Source of the DNA: an uncultured Caulobacterales bacterium
Lineage (GTDB): Bacteria; Pseudomonadota; Alphaproteobacteria; Caulobacterales; Caulobacteraceae
Length of the DNA stretch: 46,017 nt
NCBI GenBank assembly: GCA_903900155.1
Contig: CAIUMD010000054.1
Span: 1 to 46,017 of the forward strand
Direction: 5' to 3'
Shown: positions 25,184 to 34,192 of the stretch, one piece after another
Layout of the letters: each line of letters opens with the position of its first letter
Numbering within the stretch: position 1 is the stretch's first letter
Position numbers and translations under genes: made by a program
The notes under the pieces: generated by a model
Told to the model about the DNA's origin: nothing
The model's input: only the letters and a program-made list of their open reading frames with translations
Database searches by the model: none

Positions 25184-26410
25184 TCAGCCCGCGCTCTCCG
25201 TGAACGCCGAATAGACCAGCGTCCGCAGTTCGCGCCGGATCGGATACGAGGTCGACGGCATCAGTTGGGTCATGAACACCACCGCCAGGTCCTCGAGCGG
25301 GTCGATCCAGAACGCCGTCGAGGCCATGCCGCCCCAGAAGTATTCGCCCAGCGAGCCCAGGTTCTTGGTTCGGGCCTGGTCGATGGTCATGGCAAAGCCC
25401 AGGCCAAAGCCCAGTCCCTCGAACACCGCCTCGCTGAACAGCGACTTGGACAGGCGCACCAGTTCCTTGCCGCCCGGCAGGTGGTTCATGGTCATCAGCC
25501 TGATGGTCTTGGGGCTGAGCAGGCGTACGCCGTCCAGCTGGCCGCCGTTCAGCAGCATGCGGCAGAAGCGCATATAGTCGTCGGCGGTCGAGACCAAACC
25601 GCCACCGCCGGACTTGACCATCGGGTCGGCCAGGAAGCGGCTCTTCTCGGGATCATCCTGCAGGACCACCTTGCCCGACGGCGTCAGGGCGTAGCAGGCG
25701 GTAAGACGCGCGCGCTGGCTTTCGGGAACGAAGAAGCCGGTGTCGACCATCTTCAGCGGATCGAAGATGCGGGTCTTCAGGAAGACGTCGAACGGCAGCC
25801 CCGAGATCGTCTCGACCAGATAGCCCAGCACGTCGGTCGAAACGGAGTAGTTCCAGGCCTCGCCCGGCGAGAACTCCAGCGGCACGGTCCCAAGCGCGTC
25901 GACATAGCCTTGCAGCCCACCCTCGCTATCGATGCCGTCCAGCTTCAGCTTGCGATAGGCCGCATCGACATTGGTCCGCTGCTGGAAGCCGTACGTCAGG
26001 CCCGAGGTGTGGCGCAGCAGGTCCAGCATCCGCATCGGCTCGGCCGTGCGCTTGGTTTGGAACGCGCCCTGCACGCCGGCGACAAACACGCCCTGGTCAC
26101 GCCAGGCCGGGATGAAGCGGTGCACCGGATCGTCCAGCGACACCAGCCCCTCCTCGACCAGCATCATGAAGGCGATGCTGGTGACCGGCTTGGTCATCGA
26201 ATAGATGCGGAACAGGCTGTCGGCCGCCAGCGGCTTGCCGCGCTCGATATCGGCGCTGCCCAGCACGGACGTATAGGCCAGCTGACCGCGTCGCCAGACC
26301 TGGGTCAGGGCGCAGGGCAGTTTTCCGGTGTCGATATACTTTCCCTTGAGGAAGGTCTCGATGCGGTTAAGTCGGCCGGACGACAGTCCAACGGCTTCCG
26401 GTTTGCTCAA
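25184..26410 (-). CDS. Serine beta-lactamase/esterase family protein (class C-like)
   Basis: A 408-residue member of the penicillin-binding, class C beta-lactamase and family VIII esterase group. The nucleophile motif is SMTK in LFRIYSMTKPVTSIAFMML. The second motif is Tyr-Ser in WNYSVSTDVLGYLVE. HTSGLTYG and FFWGGMAST-like EYFWGGMASTAFW near the end also match. No signal peptide is seen, which favours a cytosolic esterase over a resistance enzyme. The TTG start (LSKPEAVGLSS) is preferred since GGGGAG lies about nine bases before it and it leaves 122 bases for divergent promoters; an in-frame ATG at 26509 would leave only 23. The 44-base repeat abuts its stop. Confidence 0.88.
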   Translation of the reverse strand: MSKPEAVGLSSGRLNRIETFLKGKYIDTGKLPCALTQVWRRGQLAYTSVLGSADIERGKPLAADSLFRIYSMTKPVTSIAFMMLVEEGLVSLDDPVHRFIPAWRDQGVFVAGVQGAFQTKRTAEPMRMLDLLRHTSGLTYGFQQRTNVDAAYRKLKLDGIDSEGGLQGYVDALGTVPLEFSPGEAWNYSVSTDVLGYLVETISGLPFDVFLKTRIFDPLKMVDTGFFVPESQRARLTACYALTPSGKVVLQDDPEKSRFLADPMVKSGGGGLVSTADDYMRFCRMLLNGGQLDGVRLLSPKTIRLMTMNHLPGGKELVRLSKSLFSEAVFEGLGFGLGFAMTIDQARTKNLGSLGEYFWGGMASTAFWIDPLEDLAVVFMTQLMPSTSYPIRRELRTLVYSAFTESAG

Positions 26411-26532
26411 CGCCCTGCTCTCCCCTTGATGACGACTTTCGTTGGCCTGGATCAGGACTCTCGTTCGGACGTTATGCCGCAACGTAAACTTTACCCGATC
26501 CTGCGACACCCATTGAAAACGAGGGAAACGGG

Positions 26533-28464
26533 ATGGGCAAGCACTTGGATACCGAGGCTGCCTCCAGAATCGAAGCCGCGGCCGCCGACTGGTTTTTCCA
26601 GAGCAGCCTCGACATGTTCGTCGTCCTGCAGGACGACGCGATCATCCGTGTCAATCCCGCCTGGACCGACCTGACCGGCTGGACGCCCGAGGACACCCTG
26701 GGCCGCCCGATCCGCGACTTCTTCCACCTGCACGACACCGAGGTGATCTACGCGATCGCTGACTCGTTGCGCGCGGTCGGCCATGCCCGCTCACAGCACC
26801 GCCTGGCCCGCAAGGGCGGCGGCTGGCTGTGGGTGCGCTCGCAGTGCAAGACGCTGGAAGGCGGCGGCCTGCTGATCGTCTTCCAGGACTTCAGCGAGGA
26901 TCGCGCCCACGAGATCGCCCGCCAGCAGACCGAGCGTTCCAACGAACTGCTGCGCACCGCTGCCGGCGTCTATGTCTGGCGGTTCAATCCGCGCAAGGGC
27001 GTCTACGTCTTCGACCAGGACATCCCCACGCCCAGCGCGCCACAAGGCGGGGTGCGGACCATGACCGTCACCGAGATGACGATGTCGATCCACGAGGACG
27101 ATCGCGAGCGGGTCTGGGAGGCCTTCTCCAGGACCCTACGGCGCGGCGAGCATGTCGAGATCGATTACCGGTATCTCGATCCGGCCACCCGCGAGTGGGC
27201 GCACATGCACTGCGCCTGGCGCGGGGTGCGCGGCTCCAGCCCCGACTGGGACGTGATCGGCATCAGCCAGAACACCACCGAGCTGGTCGCCGCCCGCGAC
27301 GCGGCCCTGGGCGCGGCCGAGGCCAAGAGCCAGTTCCTGGCCAATATGAGCCACGAGATCCGCACGCCGATGAACGGGGTGCTGGGCGTGCTGCACCTGT
27401 TGAAGAACGAAAGCCTGACCGACGACGGCCGCCGCTTGCTGAACGAGGCCCTGGGCTGCGGCGAAATGCTGTCGGAGCTGCTGAACGACATCATCGACTT
27501 CTCGAAGATCGAGGCCGGCAAGCTGGAGCTGACCACCGAGCCGGTCGAGCCGGCCGACCTGCTGGCGGGCGTGGCCGACATGCTGCGTCCGCAGGCCGAG
27601 GCCAAGGGCCTCTACCTGCGCGTCGAGGCGCCGGGCGACCTGGGCTGGGTCGCCACCGACCCGCTGCGCCTGCGCCAGGCGCTGTTCAACCTGCTGGGTA
27701 ACGCGGTGAAGTTCACCCTGCAGGGCGGCGTCGTCGCGCGGCTCTCGGGTCGTCGCGACGGAGACCGCGCTCGCCTGCGGTTCGAGATCCAGGACACCGG
27801 CGTCGGCATCGGCGAGGAGGCTGGCCAGCAGCTGTTCGAGCGTTTCAGCCAGGGCGACGGCTCGACCACGCGGCGCTTCGGCGGCTCGGGCCTGGGCCTG
27901 GCCATCTGCCGGCGCCTGGCAGAGATGATGGGCGGCGAGGTCGGCTTCGACAGCAAGCTGCGCGAAGGCTCGACCTTCTGGCTGGAGCTGGACGCTGAGG
28001 CCTGCGCCGCGCCTCATCTTGGACAGGTGGGCAGCGAGGCCGAAGAACCCGACGCCCCGCTGTTCGCCGGCCTGCGCGTGCTGCTGGTCGAGGACAACGC
28101 CACCAACCGCCTGATCGCCAGCCGTATGCTCCAAGCCCTGGGCGCGCGGATCGACACGGCCGAAGACGGCGTCCAGGGCGTGGCCGCCGCCGCGCGCGGG
28201 GGCTTCGACCTGATCCTGATGGACATCCAGATGCCCGGTATGGACGGGGTCGAGGCCACCCACCGGATCCGCGCCTTCAAGGGCCCGGCCGGCCAGATTC
28301 CGATCCTGGCCATGACCGCCAACGCCATGGCCCATCAGCAGGCCGGCTACCTGGCCGCCGGCATGGATGGCGCCATCGCCAAGCCCCTCTCGCCCACCGC
28401 CCTGACCCAGGCCATCGCCCGGGCCTTGACGGCGGAGCGGTCGGAAGCTCGGAAGGCGTCTTAA
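26533..28464 (+). CDS. Hybrid sensor histidine kinase/response regulator with PAS domains
   Basis: A 643-residue cytosolic hybrid kinase. Two PAS domains cover about 15-125 and 135-250. The HisKA domain has phospho-acceptor His274 in [12 protein letters not shown]. The ATPase domain shows N390 in [18 protein letters not shown] at 421-427 and [13 protein letters not shown] at 450-461. A receiver domain (about 515-630) has the acidic pair in VLLVEDN, phospho-acceptor Asp564 in [13 protein letters not shown], and a lysine in AKPLSP. It resembles the cytosolic hybrid kinases of Caulobacter that feed phosphotransfer proteins, but the partner is not encoded nearby. A palindromic repeat after the stop may act as terminator. 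Confidence 0.94.
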   Translation: MGKHLDTEAASRIEAAAADWFFQSSLDMFVVLQDDAIIRVNPAWTDLTGWTPEDTLGRPIRDFFHLHDTEVIYAIADSLRAVGHARSQHRLARKGGGWLWVRSQCKTLEGGGLLIVFQDFSEDRAHEIARQQTERSNELLRTAAGVYVWRFNPRKGVYVFDQDIPTPSAPQGGVRTMTVTEMTMSIHEDDRERVWEAFSRTLRRGEHVEIDYRYLDPATREWAHMHCAWRGVRGSSPDWDVIGISQNTTELVAARDAALGAAEAKSQFLANMSHEIRTPMNGVLGVLHLLKNESLTDDGRRLLNEALGCGEMLSELLNDIIDFSKIEAGKLELTTEPVEPADLLAGVADMLRPQAEAKGLYLRVEAPGDLGWVATDPLRLRQALFNLLGNAVKFTLQGGVVARLSGRRDGDRARLRFEIQDTGVGIGEEAGQQLFERFSQGDGSTTRRFGGSGLGLAICRRLAEMMGGEVGFDSKLREGSTFWLELDAEACAAPHLGQVGSEAEEPDAPLFAGLRVLLVEDNATNRLIASRMLQALGARIDTAEDGVQGVAAAARGGFDLILMDIQMPGMDGVEATHRIRAFKGPAGQIPILAMTANAMAHQQAGYLAAGMDGAIAKPLSPTALTQAIARALTAERSEARKAS

Positions 28465-28468
28465 AATC

Positions 28469-28514
28469 CTGTCATCCGAACAAGCGCGTAGCGCGCGCCG
28501 ATCCGGGATGACAG
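28469..28514. repeat. Palindromic repeat of the CTGTCATCC...GGATGACAG family, copy 1
   Basis: CTGTCATCC at 28469-28477 faces GGATGACAG ending at 28514, with a GC-rich inner palindrome (GCGCGTAGCGCGC). A related element in the other orientation lies at 30005-30107. It directly follows the hybrid kinase stop. Confidence 0.75.
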
Positions 28515-28775
28515 TGAACTTCCTTCGCCATCGCCTCCAGTCGGTCCGCATCCACCGCGCGCAGGGCCCGAGCGGTCAGGCCGGCGACACGGCCCGACGC
28601 CCAGAAAATGGGTTGGGCTGCAACATTCCTGACAAACCCCGGCTGTAGGGGGCGCCTATTGTCCCAAGACGGACGGAGCCGCCCTTTAAGACGGCCCTGC
28701 CCGCGCCTAAATTGGACCCGATCGTCCAACGACTGGCGCTACCGGCGAAGGATGGGTTTCTTGGGGTTGGTGACG
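28515..28775. other. Upstream region of the double TetR gene
   Basis: No gene is supported here. An open frame continues upstream of the TetR gene to 28608, but its translation lacks any family similarity and the first TetR helix begins only after 28776. Confidence 0.4.
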
Positions 28776-30002
28776 ATGGATGACGGTCGGATCGCGGGGG
28801 CGGCGACAGCGCGCTATGCCCGCAAGAAGGAGACGATCCTGGCGGCCGCCACGGCGATCCTGAACCGCCAGGGCGTGCGCGGCATGACGCTCGCCGACGT
28901 CGCCGCCAAGGTGGGCCTCAACACCACCAGTGTCACCTACTACTACCGCAAGAAGGACGACCTGGCCGCCGCCTGCTTCATGCGCGGCCTGGAGCGCTTT
29001 GAGGCCATGGTCGGCGAGGCCGCCGCCGAGGCCACGCCCGCCGCGCGGATCCTGAAGTTCCTGGACCTCTATCTCGACCTCAACCGCCGCGTCCGCCTGG
29101 GCGAGGCCACGCCCCTGACCAGCTTCGCCGAGATCAAGGCGCTGAAGGAGCCCCTGCGCGGGTCGGTGGTCGGCGCGTTCAACGACCTCTTCCGCCGGGT
29201 GCGCAGCTTCTTCGACGACCCATCCCTGGCCCACCTGGACAAGCGCCAGCGCAACGCCCGCGCCCACCTGCTGATGGAGCAGGTGTTCTGGTCGGGCACC
29301 TGGCTGCGCCGCTACGACGTCGAGGACTATGGCCGCGTGCGCGACCGCCTGGGCGACATCCTGTTGAACGGCCTGCCCGCCGGCGGCCGAACCTGGGCTC
29401 CGCAGGCCCTGCCCGACCCGACCCCGCTGTCGCCCGAGGGCCTGGAGTGGCGCGAGACCTTCCTGGTGGCCGCCACCCGACTGATCAACCAGCGCGGCTA
29501 TCGCGGCGCCTCGGTCGAGGACATCTCGGCGGCGCTGAACGTGACCAAGGGCTCGTTCTATCACCACCACGAGGACAAGGACGCCCTGGTGTCTGAGTGC
29601 TTCGAGCGCACCTTCACGGTCACCCGCCGTTCGCAACTGGACGCGCGCGCGCTTGAAGCCGACAGCTGGACCCAGCTGACCTCGACCGCCGCGGGCCTGG
29701 CCAGCTACCAGCTGTCCGAGCACGGGCCGCTGCTGCGGGCCTCGTCGATGGGCGCCCTGCCCGACACCCTGCGCCACGACATGGCCGACGGTTATGCGCG
29801 CGGCTGGCAGCGGTTCGGAGCGATCATCTCGGACGGCGTCGCCGACGGCTCGATCCGCCCGATCGATCCCGCCATCGCCGCCCACATGATCAACTCGATG
29901 CTGAACGCCGCCGCCTCGCTGGGCGCGTGGGTGCCCGGCCTGGAGCGCGAAGAGGCCGCCGAGCTGTTCGCCAAGCCCCTGCTGACGGGCGTGCTCGCTT
30001 AA
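28776..30002 (+). CDS. Transcriptional regulator with two fused TetR DNA-binding domains
   Basis: A 408-residue protein containing two complete TetR N-terminal domains. The first spans about residues 17-65 (ETILAAATAILNRQGVRGMT, then VAAKVGLNTTSVTYYYRKKD). The second spans about 226-275 (ETFLVAATRLINQRGYRGAS, then ISAALNVTKGSFYHHHEDKD). Each is followed by a helical ligand/dimer domain. Normal TetR proteins are about 200 residues, so this is a tandem fusion; a single chain could bind DNA as an internal pseudo-dimer. The ATG at 28776 is preferred because it starts just before the first domain; GTG 28770 and ATG 28752 are alternatives. The target is unknown. Nearby candidates are the hybrid kinase and the duplicated protein downstream. 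Confidence 0.88.
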   Translation: MDDGRIAGAATARYARKKETILAAATAILNRQGVRGMTLADVAAKVGLNTTSVTYYYRKKDDLAAACFMRGLERFEAMVGEAAAEATPAARILKFLDLYLDLNRRVRLGEATPLTSFAEIKALKEPLRGSVVGAFNDLFRRVRSFFDDPSLAHLDKRQRNARAHLLMEQVFWSGTWLRRYDVEDYGRVRDRLGDILLNGLPAGGRTWAPQALPDPTPLSPEGLEWRETFLVAATRLINQRGYRGASVEDISAALNVTKGSFYHHHEDKDALVSECFERTFTVTRRSQLDARALEADSWTQLTSTAAGLASYQLSEHGPLLRASSMGALPDTLRHDMADGYARGWQRFGAIISDGVADGSIRPIDPAIAAHMINSMLNAAASLGAWVPGLEREEAAELFAKPLLTGVLA

Positions 30003-30004
30003 AG

Positions 30005-30107
30005 CTGTCATCCCGCCCACAGCGAAGCGGAGAGCAGGGACCGCCGGAAATGCCGACGCTTGCGGCGGTCCCGGATCGGCGCGCTACACGCTTGTCCGGG
30101 ATGACAG
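30005..30107. repeat. Palindromic repeat of the CTGTCATCC...GGATGACAG family, copy 2
   Basis: CTGTCATCCCG begins at 30005 and CCGGGATGACAG ends at 30107. An inner hairpin pairs GGACCGCCG (30038-30046) with CGGCGGTCC (30063-30071). The right part is the inverted form of the element at 28469-28514. It sits three bases after the TetR stop and may end that transcript. Confidence 0.75.
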
Positions 30108-30205
30108 TTTGCAAGGTGTTGCGACCTATTAACCATAGGGTGGCCCTGCCCCAGGGGCGGCTGGTATCTTCAAGCGTCTGATTCGCTTCGAGTTCCGCCC
30201 GCGTC

Positions 30206-31321
30206 ATGACGACGATTAGCCCCTACTCGTCGACCTACGCCCCCGGCCTGACCGCTGGGCAGACCGCGACGCAGCGCGCCAACCAGTCGACTGGCTACGG
30301 CCAGACGCGCGACCAGAGCCCGACAATCAACACGCCGGCGGTCAATGTCACCCTGTCGGCCGCCGCCCAGGCGGTGCTGAAGGCCCAGACCGACGCGCGC
30401 ACCACCGACGCCGTGGTCGCCGAGGCCCGCGCCCAGATCACCGCCCAGCTGAAGGCCGCCAAGACAAATAGTGCGCTGAAGGATGGTGATCCGGCGATCG
30501 ACCTGACCGGCATGGACCGCCGCACGCTCTATGCCGTGGCCAGCAACCGCGGCGGCCAGTTTCCCATGGACCAGCAGGTGGTCGCGGCCCTGGCTTTGAA
30601 GAGCCAGCACGACACCGCCCTGGCCGGTCCCGCAGCCCAGGCGCGACTGACCGGCGACTATGCCAGCCTGTACCAGACCGCCCTCGACCAGCTGGACGCC
30701 GCCGGCCCCGAAGAGAAAGCCTCGGCTGCCTGGAGCGAGGAGCGCGCCGCTTTGGTCGAAGGCCGCAAGCAGGCCATCGCCCGCCCGGGCCTGGCCCCCG
30801 CCGGCATCGAGAACGACAGCGTCGCCGCCTATATGAAGGAAACCGGCAGCGCCGTGGCCGGGGCCAAGACCCGCGATTTCGGCAAGGTCGCCGGCGACGT
30901 CCGCACGGCGCTGGACAAGCAATACGAGCTGGCCTTCGCCCCCGAGGCGGCCAAGGACTCCAGCAGCGGCGAGATCGACTTCCGCCGCTTCGACGACCGC
31001 TCGCTGTCGGCCATCGCCCTGAATAAGGACGAGCAGTTCTCGACCCACGAGATCGCCCAGGCCAAGACCGAGATCCGTCAGCGCGACAGCGACGCCATCA
31101 AGACCAGCTACAGCGCGACCAGCCAGGACGAAGGCGGCTTCGGCAAGGCCATGATCACCCGCTATGCCGGCATGACGACCGAGGAACGCCAAGCCTCGGG
31201 CTGGACCCCGGCGGTCTACGGCAAGATGGTCGAACTGCAGGCCTCGCGCGACAAGCTGGCCCAGATGTTCAACGCCGACGGGTCGTTGGCCGGACCGCCC
31301 AGCCTGCTGGACTACCTGTAG
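30206..31321 (+). CDS. Uncharacterised protein with an internal duplication
   Basis: A 371-residue protein I do not recognise. It has no signal peptide or membrane segment. Residues 1-45 are Ser/Thr/Gln-rich and probably disordered. Two similar units follow. Unit 1 has AIDLTGMDRRTLYAVASNRG at 97-116 and QF at 118-119. Unit 2 has EIDFRRFDDRSLSAIALNKD at 256-275 and QF at 277-278. After each, a helical stretch follows with TALDQLDAAGPEEKASAAWS (158-177) in unit 1 and RYAGMTTEERQASGWTPAVY (319-338) in unit 2. The segment VNVTLSAAAQAVLKA near 47-60 recalls N-terminal regions of some flagellar or surface-associated alphaproteobacterial proteins, but this is weak. Codon use is ordinary. Function is unknown. 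Confidence 0.85.
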   Translation: MTTISPYSSTYAPGLTAGQTATQRANQSTGYGQTRDQSPTINTPAVNVTLSAAAQAVLKAQTDARTTDAVVAEARAQITAQLKAAKTNSALKDGDPAIDLTGMDRRTLYAVASNRGGQFPMDQQVVAALALKSQHDTALAGPAAQARLTGDYASLYQTALDQLDAAGPEEKASAAWSEERAALVEGRKQAIARPGLAPAGIENDSVAAYMKETGSAVAGAKTRDFGKVAGDVRTALDKQYELAFAPEAAKDSSSGEIDFRRFDDRSLSAIALNKDEQFSTHEIAQAKTEIRQRDSDAIKTSYSATSQDEGGFGKAMITRYAGMTTEERQASGWTPAVYGKMVELQASRDKLAQMFNADGSLAGPPSLLDYL

Positions 31322-31331
31322 GCAGCCAGTC

Positions 31332-31359
31332 GGCGCCCTCCGCCGAAGCAGAGGGCGCC
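31332..31359. terminator. Hairpin between convergent genes
   Basis: GGCGCCCTC (31332-31340) pairs with GAGGGCGCC (31351-31359) around a ten-base loop. ATCTTCACT follows on the plus strand. It lies between the stop of the duplicated protein gene and the stop of the TonB-dependent receptor gene and can serve both. Confidence 0.65.
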
Positions 31360-31366
31360 ATCTTCA

Positions 31367-33706
31367 CTAGTACCGAACCGACAGCTCGACGCCGTAGGTG
31401 CGCGGCGCGTTGAGGTTGCCGTAGTCGCCCAGCGTGGCCCGGTTGGCCGGGTCGCGGCGGTAGACGAAGTCGGCGTTCAGCAGGTTGCGCGACCACAGCG
31501 ACAGCGCCATCTGCGGGCCGCCTTCCTTCAGTTGCAGGTCCGCCAGGCCGACGCGAGCGTTCATGATGAAGGACTTGTCGGCCTTCACGTCGGTTTGGTC
31601 GAAGGTCTGGGTGGCGTCCGAATAGTTGGCGTCGACGTGGGCCTGGAAGGTCGCGCCCCACAGCGGCGCCGAGTAGTCGGCCGAGACGCTGGCGGCGTTC
31701 TTCGGCGTGAAGACGATGAACACCGGCTGCAGCTGGCCATTGAAGGGGTTGCGGGTCGGGGGCACTTGGGTGTCGGTGTAGGCGTAGGCGCCCGACAGGG
31801 TCAGGCCTTCGGTCACGCGCCACTGGCCTTCGACTTCAATGCCGCGGATTTTCGTGATGCCCGGGGCGTTGATGGTCTCCAGCGTGTTGCGGGTCGAGGA
31901 CCCCGTCACCGTCACCAGGCTGAAGTCGATCTGGCTGCCCTGACGGTCCATGGCGTAGGCGGCCAGGTTCAGGCGCACGCGGCGATCGAACAGGTCGGTC
32001 TTGGCGCCGATCTCGTAGGCCTTGACCTCTTCCGGACCGAAGGCACGGTAGGTCAGCGAGCGCGAGCTGGCGCCGCCGGCGCGGTAGCCGGTCGAGTACT
32101 TGGCGTAGACGTGGACGTTCTCGTTGGCGTCATAGGCCAGGGTGACCATCGGGTCGAACCGGTCGTTCTTCTGGGCGAAGGTCAGGTTCGTGCGGACGTT
32201 GTTGACGATGTAGAGCTCACCGCTCTTGTCGTCCCAGGTGAAGCGGCCGCCGACCGTCAGGTGCAGGTTGTCGTTCAGCATGGCGGGCGTGTAGGTCGCC
32301 TGGCCATAGGCCGCGTAGCTCTCGGCCGTGGCCCGCGAAGCGCGGTCGATCGAGCGCGTGCCGCGGATGGTCGGGGCCGGGTCCAGGATGGTGTAGCCGG
32401 TGCCATCGGCGTTCCAGCGGTTGGTGCTGGGGGTCGAGGCGTCGTCGCTGGCGTCTTCGGTGAAGTAGTACAGGCCCGCGACGTAGTCGAGGCGGTCCAG
32501 CGAGCCGACGGCCTGGAGCTCCTGGCTGAACTGGTGCTGCCACAGGCCGGCCAGGCTGTAGCGGCTGAAGTTGGTGTTGGGCGAATAGGCCGGGATGCGG
32601 TGGGCGCCGCCGGCGTTGTCCCACTGGTCGACCTCGACTTCGCGATAGGCGGTGATCGAGCGCAGTTCCAGATTGTCGCTGGCGACCCACTTCAGGTTCA
32701 CCGAGACGCCGCGCGTGTCGTCGACGCTCCACTGCTGCGGCACGCCGATGTCGGCCATCTTCATGCGCTTGTCGCTGGCGATGACGATCGACGGCAGCGG
32801 ACGGATCTGGCCCGAGGGCAGCGTGCCGGTGGCCGGACCGACGGTCAGGCCCAGCGGGTTGTAGCCCAGGAGTTGGCTGTAGAACGGCGTGTTCTTGTCC
32901 TGGCCGATGTCGCCGATCAGATCGGCGGTGAAGTTCTGGGTCGGACGCCAGCGAACCTGGGCGCGCAGGCCGCGCCGGTCATAGGCGTTCCAGCCGATCG
33001 CGCCCGGCAGAGGGTTCTTGGTGGTGGCGTCCTGGCGCTGCAGGGCCGCGTCGATCTTGAACGCGAAGTCGCCCACGGCCGGCAGGTTCAGGTGCATCTC
33101 GGCATTGTTCGAGCCGTAGTTGCCGACCCCGGCCTTCAGGCGCAAGTCGAACTCGCCGGTCGCCTGGCGGGTGACCATGTTCAGGGCGCCGCCTTCGGTG
33201 TTACGGCCAAACAGCGTGCCTTGCGGACCTTTCAGGACCTCGATGCGCTCGATGTCCAGCAGCGCCGCGCCCAGGCCGTGCTGGCGGCCCAGATAGACGC
33301 CGTCGATATAGACGCCGACGCCCTGCTCGCGGGCGGGCTGGTTGGCGTCCAGCGGGACGATGCCGCGGATGCCGATGGTCAGGGCCGACTGGCGGGCTTC
33401 GAAGGTGGCGACGCGCAGGCCGGGGATGGCGCCGTCGTTCAGGTCCATCAGGCTCTGGACCCGGCGCGCTTCCAGCGCCTTGTTGTCCATCAGCGAGATC
33501 GCGATCGGGGTTTCCTGCAGCTTGGTCTCGCGGCGGGTGGCGGTGACCACGACGTCGCTGAGGGCGGTGTTTTCTTCAGCCGGATTCGCGGCGGCGGTCG
33601 CGACGGCTTCAGCCGGAGCGGTCTCTGCGGCCAGGGCGGCGACCGGGGCGGCCATCAGGGCGGCGCCGGCGAAAAGGAAAGTGCGCAGCTTGAGAGAGGT
33701 CTTCAT
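31367..33706 (-). CDS. TonB-dependent receptor
   Basis: A 779-residue outer-membrane receptor. Residues 1-27 form a Sec signal (FLFAGAALMAAPVAALA). The plug domain starts at ALSDVVVTATRRETKLQETP, includes IEVLKGPQGTLFGRNTEGGALNMV and ends near residue 200. The rest is a 22-strand barrel, closing with GVELSVRY. An AAGGGG ribosome site lies about six bases before the ATG. The plug resembles receptors of the Caulobacter and sphingomonad group that import plant-derived or other organic compounds as well as iron chelates. No TonB, ABC transporter or catabolic partner is adjacent, so the ligand is unknown. Confidence 0.95.
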   Translation of the reverse strand: MKTSLKLRTFLFAGAALMAAPVAALAAETAPAEAVATAAANPAEENTALSDVVVTATRRETKLQETPIAISLMDNKALEARRVQSLMDLNDGAIPGLRVATFEARQSALTIGIRGIVPLDANQPAREQGVGVYIDGVYLGRQHGLGAALLDIERIEVLKGPQGTLFGRNTEGGALNMVTRQATGEFDLRLKAGVGNYGSNNAEMHLNLPAVGDFAFKIDAALQRQDATTKNPLPGAIGWNAYDRRGLRAQVRWRPTQNFTADLIGDIGQDKNTPFYSQLLGYNPLGLTVGPATGTLPSGQIRPLPSIVIASDKRMKMADIGVPQQWSVDDTRGVSVNLKWVASDNLELRSITAYREVEVDQWDNAGGAHRIPAYSPNTNFSRYSLAGLWQHQFSQELQAVGSLDRLDYVAGLYYFTEDASDDASTPSTNRWNADGTGYTILDPAPTIRGTRSIDRASRATAESYAAYGQATYTPAMLNDNLHLTVGGRFTWDDKSGELYIVNNVRTNLTFAQKNDRFDPMVTLAYDANENVHVYAKYSTGYRAGGASSRSLTYRAFGPEEVKAYEIGAKTDLFDRRVRLNLAAYAMDRQGSQIDFSLVTVTGSSTRNTLETINAPGITKIRGIEVEGQWRVTEGLTLSGAYAYTDTQVPPTRNPFNGQLQPVFIVFTPKNAASVSADYSAPLWGATFQAHVDANYSDATQTFDQTDVKADKSFIMNARVGLADLQLKEGGPQMALSLWSRNLLNADFVYRRDPANRATLGDYGNLNAPRTYGVELSVRY

Positions 33707-34192
33707 TTTTATCCCCTTGAGAGGGGGCGAGACCTAGCCGGGGCACATGTAGGCAAATTTACATTTTTCCAAACCTTTCAAAGGGTTCTCGAGACACCCA
33801 GACGCGCGGCCGTCATGATTTCGTCATGATCCGTGCGCCAACCTTTGTATGATCGGCTTTCGGGTCAGGCCCGCCGAACTTCGAGCGCGCGGACCATCGC
33901 CGAAGAGCGGTTGAATCAACTGTCGTTCAGCGACCACAGCCCCTTTTTCACCTCCATTTCCGCCCTCCAGGACAGCCCGCGGCCAGGACCGACGGACCGG
34001 CGGGGTCGCTCAGGGCGGGAGAGGCCGGCGATCAGGAACAGGACGCGGAGCATCAACAAACCTCAGGTTGCGCCGCCACGCTAGAGGTCGGACACGCGTC
34101 CCGCCATCCCCTTTTCGCGAAAGAAGATGGCGCGCCCTCGAAAGAGGACGCGCCGCAAGTTCCCACAAAACCCGAGGTGCTGGCCGGAGGAA
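33707..34192. other. 486-base gap between two TonB-dependent receptor genes
   Basis: No gene is supported. The part nearest the downstream receptor (about 33750-33785) is AT-rich and is a plausible promoter region. A hairpin at 34129-34154 serves the upstream receptor. The short plus-strand open frame at 33833-34084 has no recognisable features. Confidence 0.5.
34129..34154 (-). terminator. Terminator of the 999-residue receptor gene
   Basis: GGCGCGCCCTC (34129-34139) pairs with GAGGACGCGCC (34144-34154) around GAAA, with one mismatch in 11. On the minus strand ATCTTCTTT follows. It is about 40 bases after the receptor stop. Confidence 0.65.

Noticed and set aside
25184..26410. Beta-lactamase family gene as an antibiotic resistance gene
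   Set aside because: No signal peptide is seen and the motifs fit family VIII esterases as well as class C enzymes; resistance is not supported.
26411..26509. Longer start for the beta-lactamase family protein
   Set aside because: Residues before the TTG at 26410 are polar and unlike the family, and the longer form would leave only 23 bases for the divergent promoter region. Not excluded.
31532..33829. A long plus-strand open frame opposite the TonB-dependent receptor
   Set aside because: It lacks motifs and is explained by the receptor gene on the other strand.
33833..34084. An 83-codon plus-strand open frame between the receptors
   Set aside because: No ribosome site or family similarity; it overlaps the intergenic control region.
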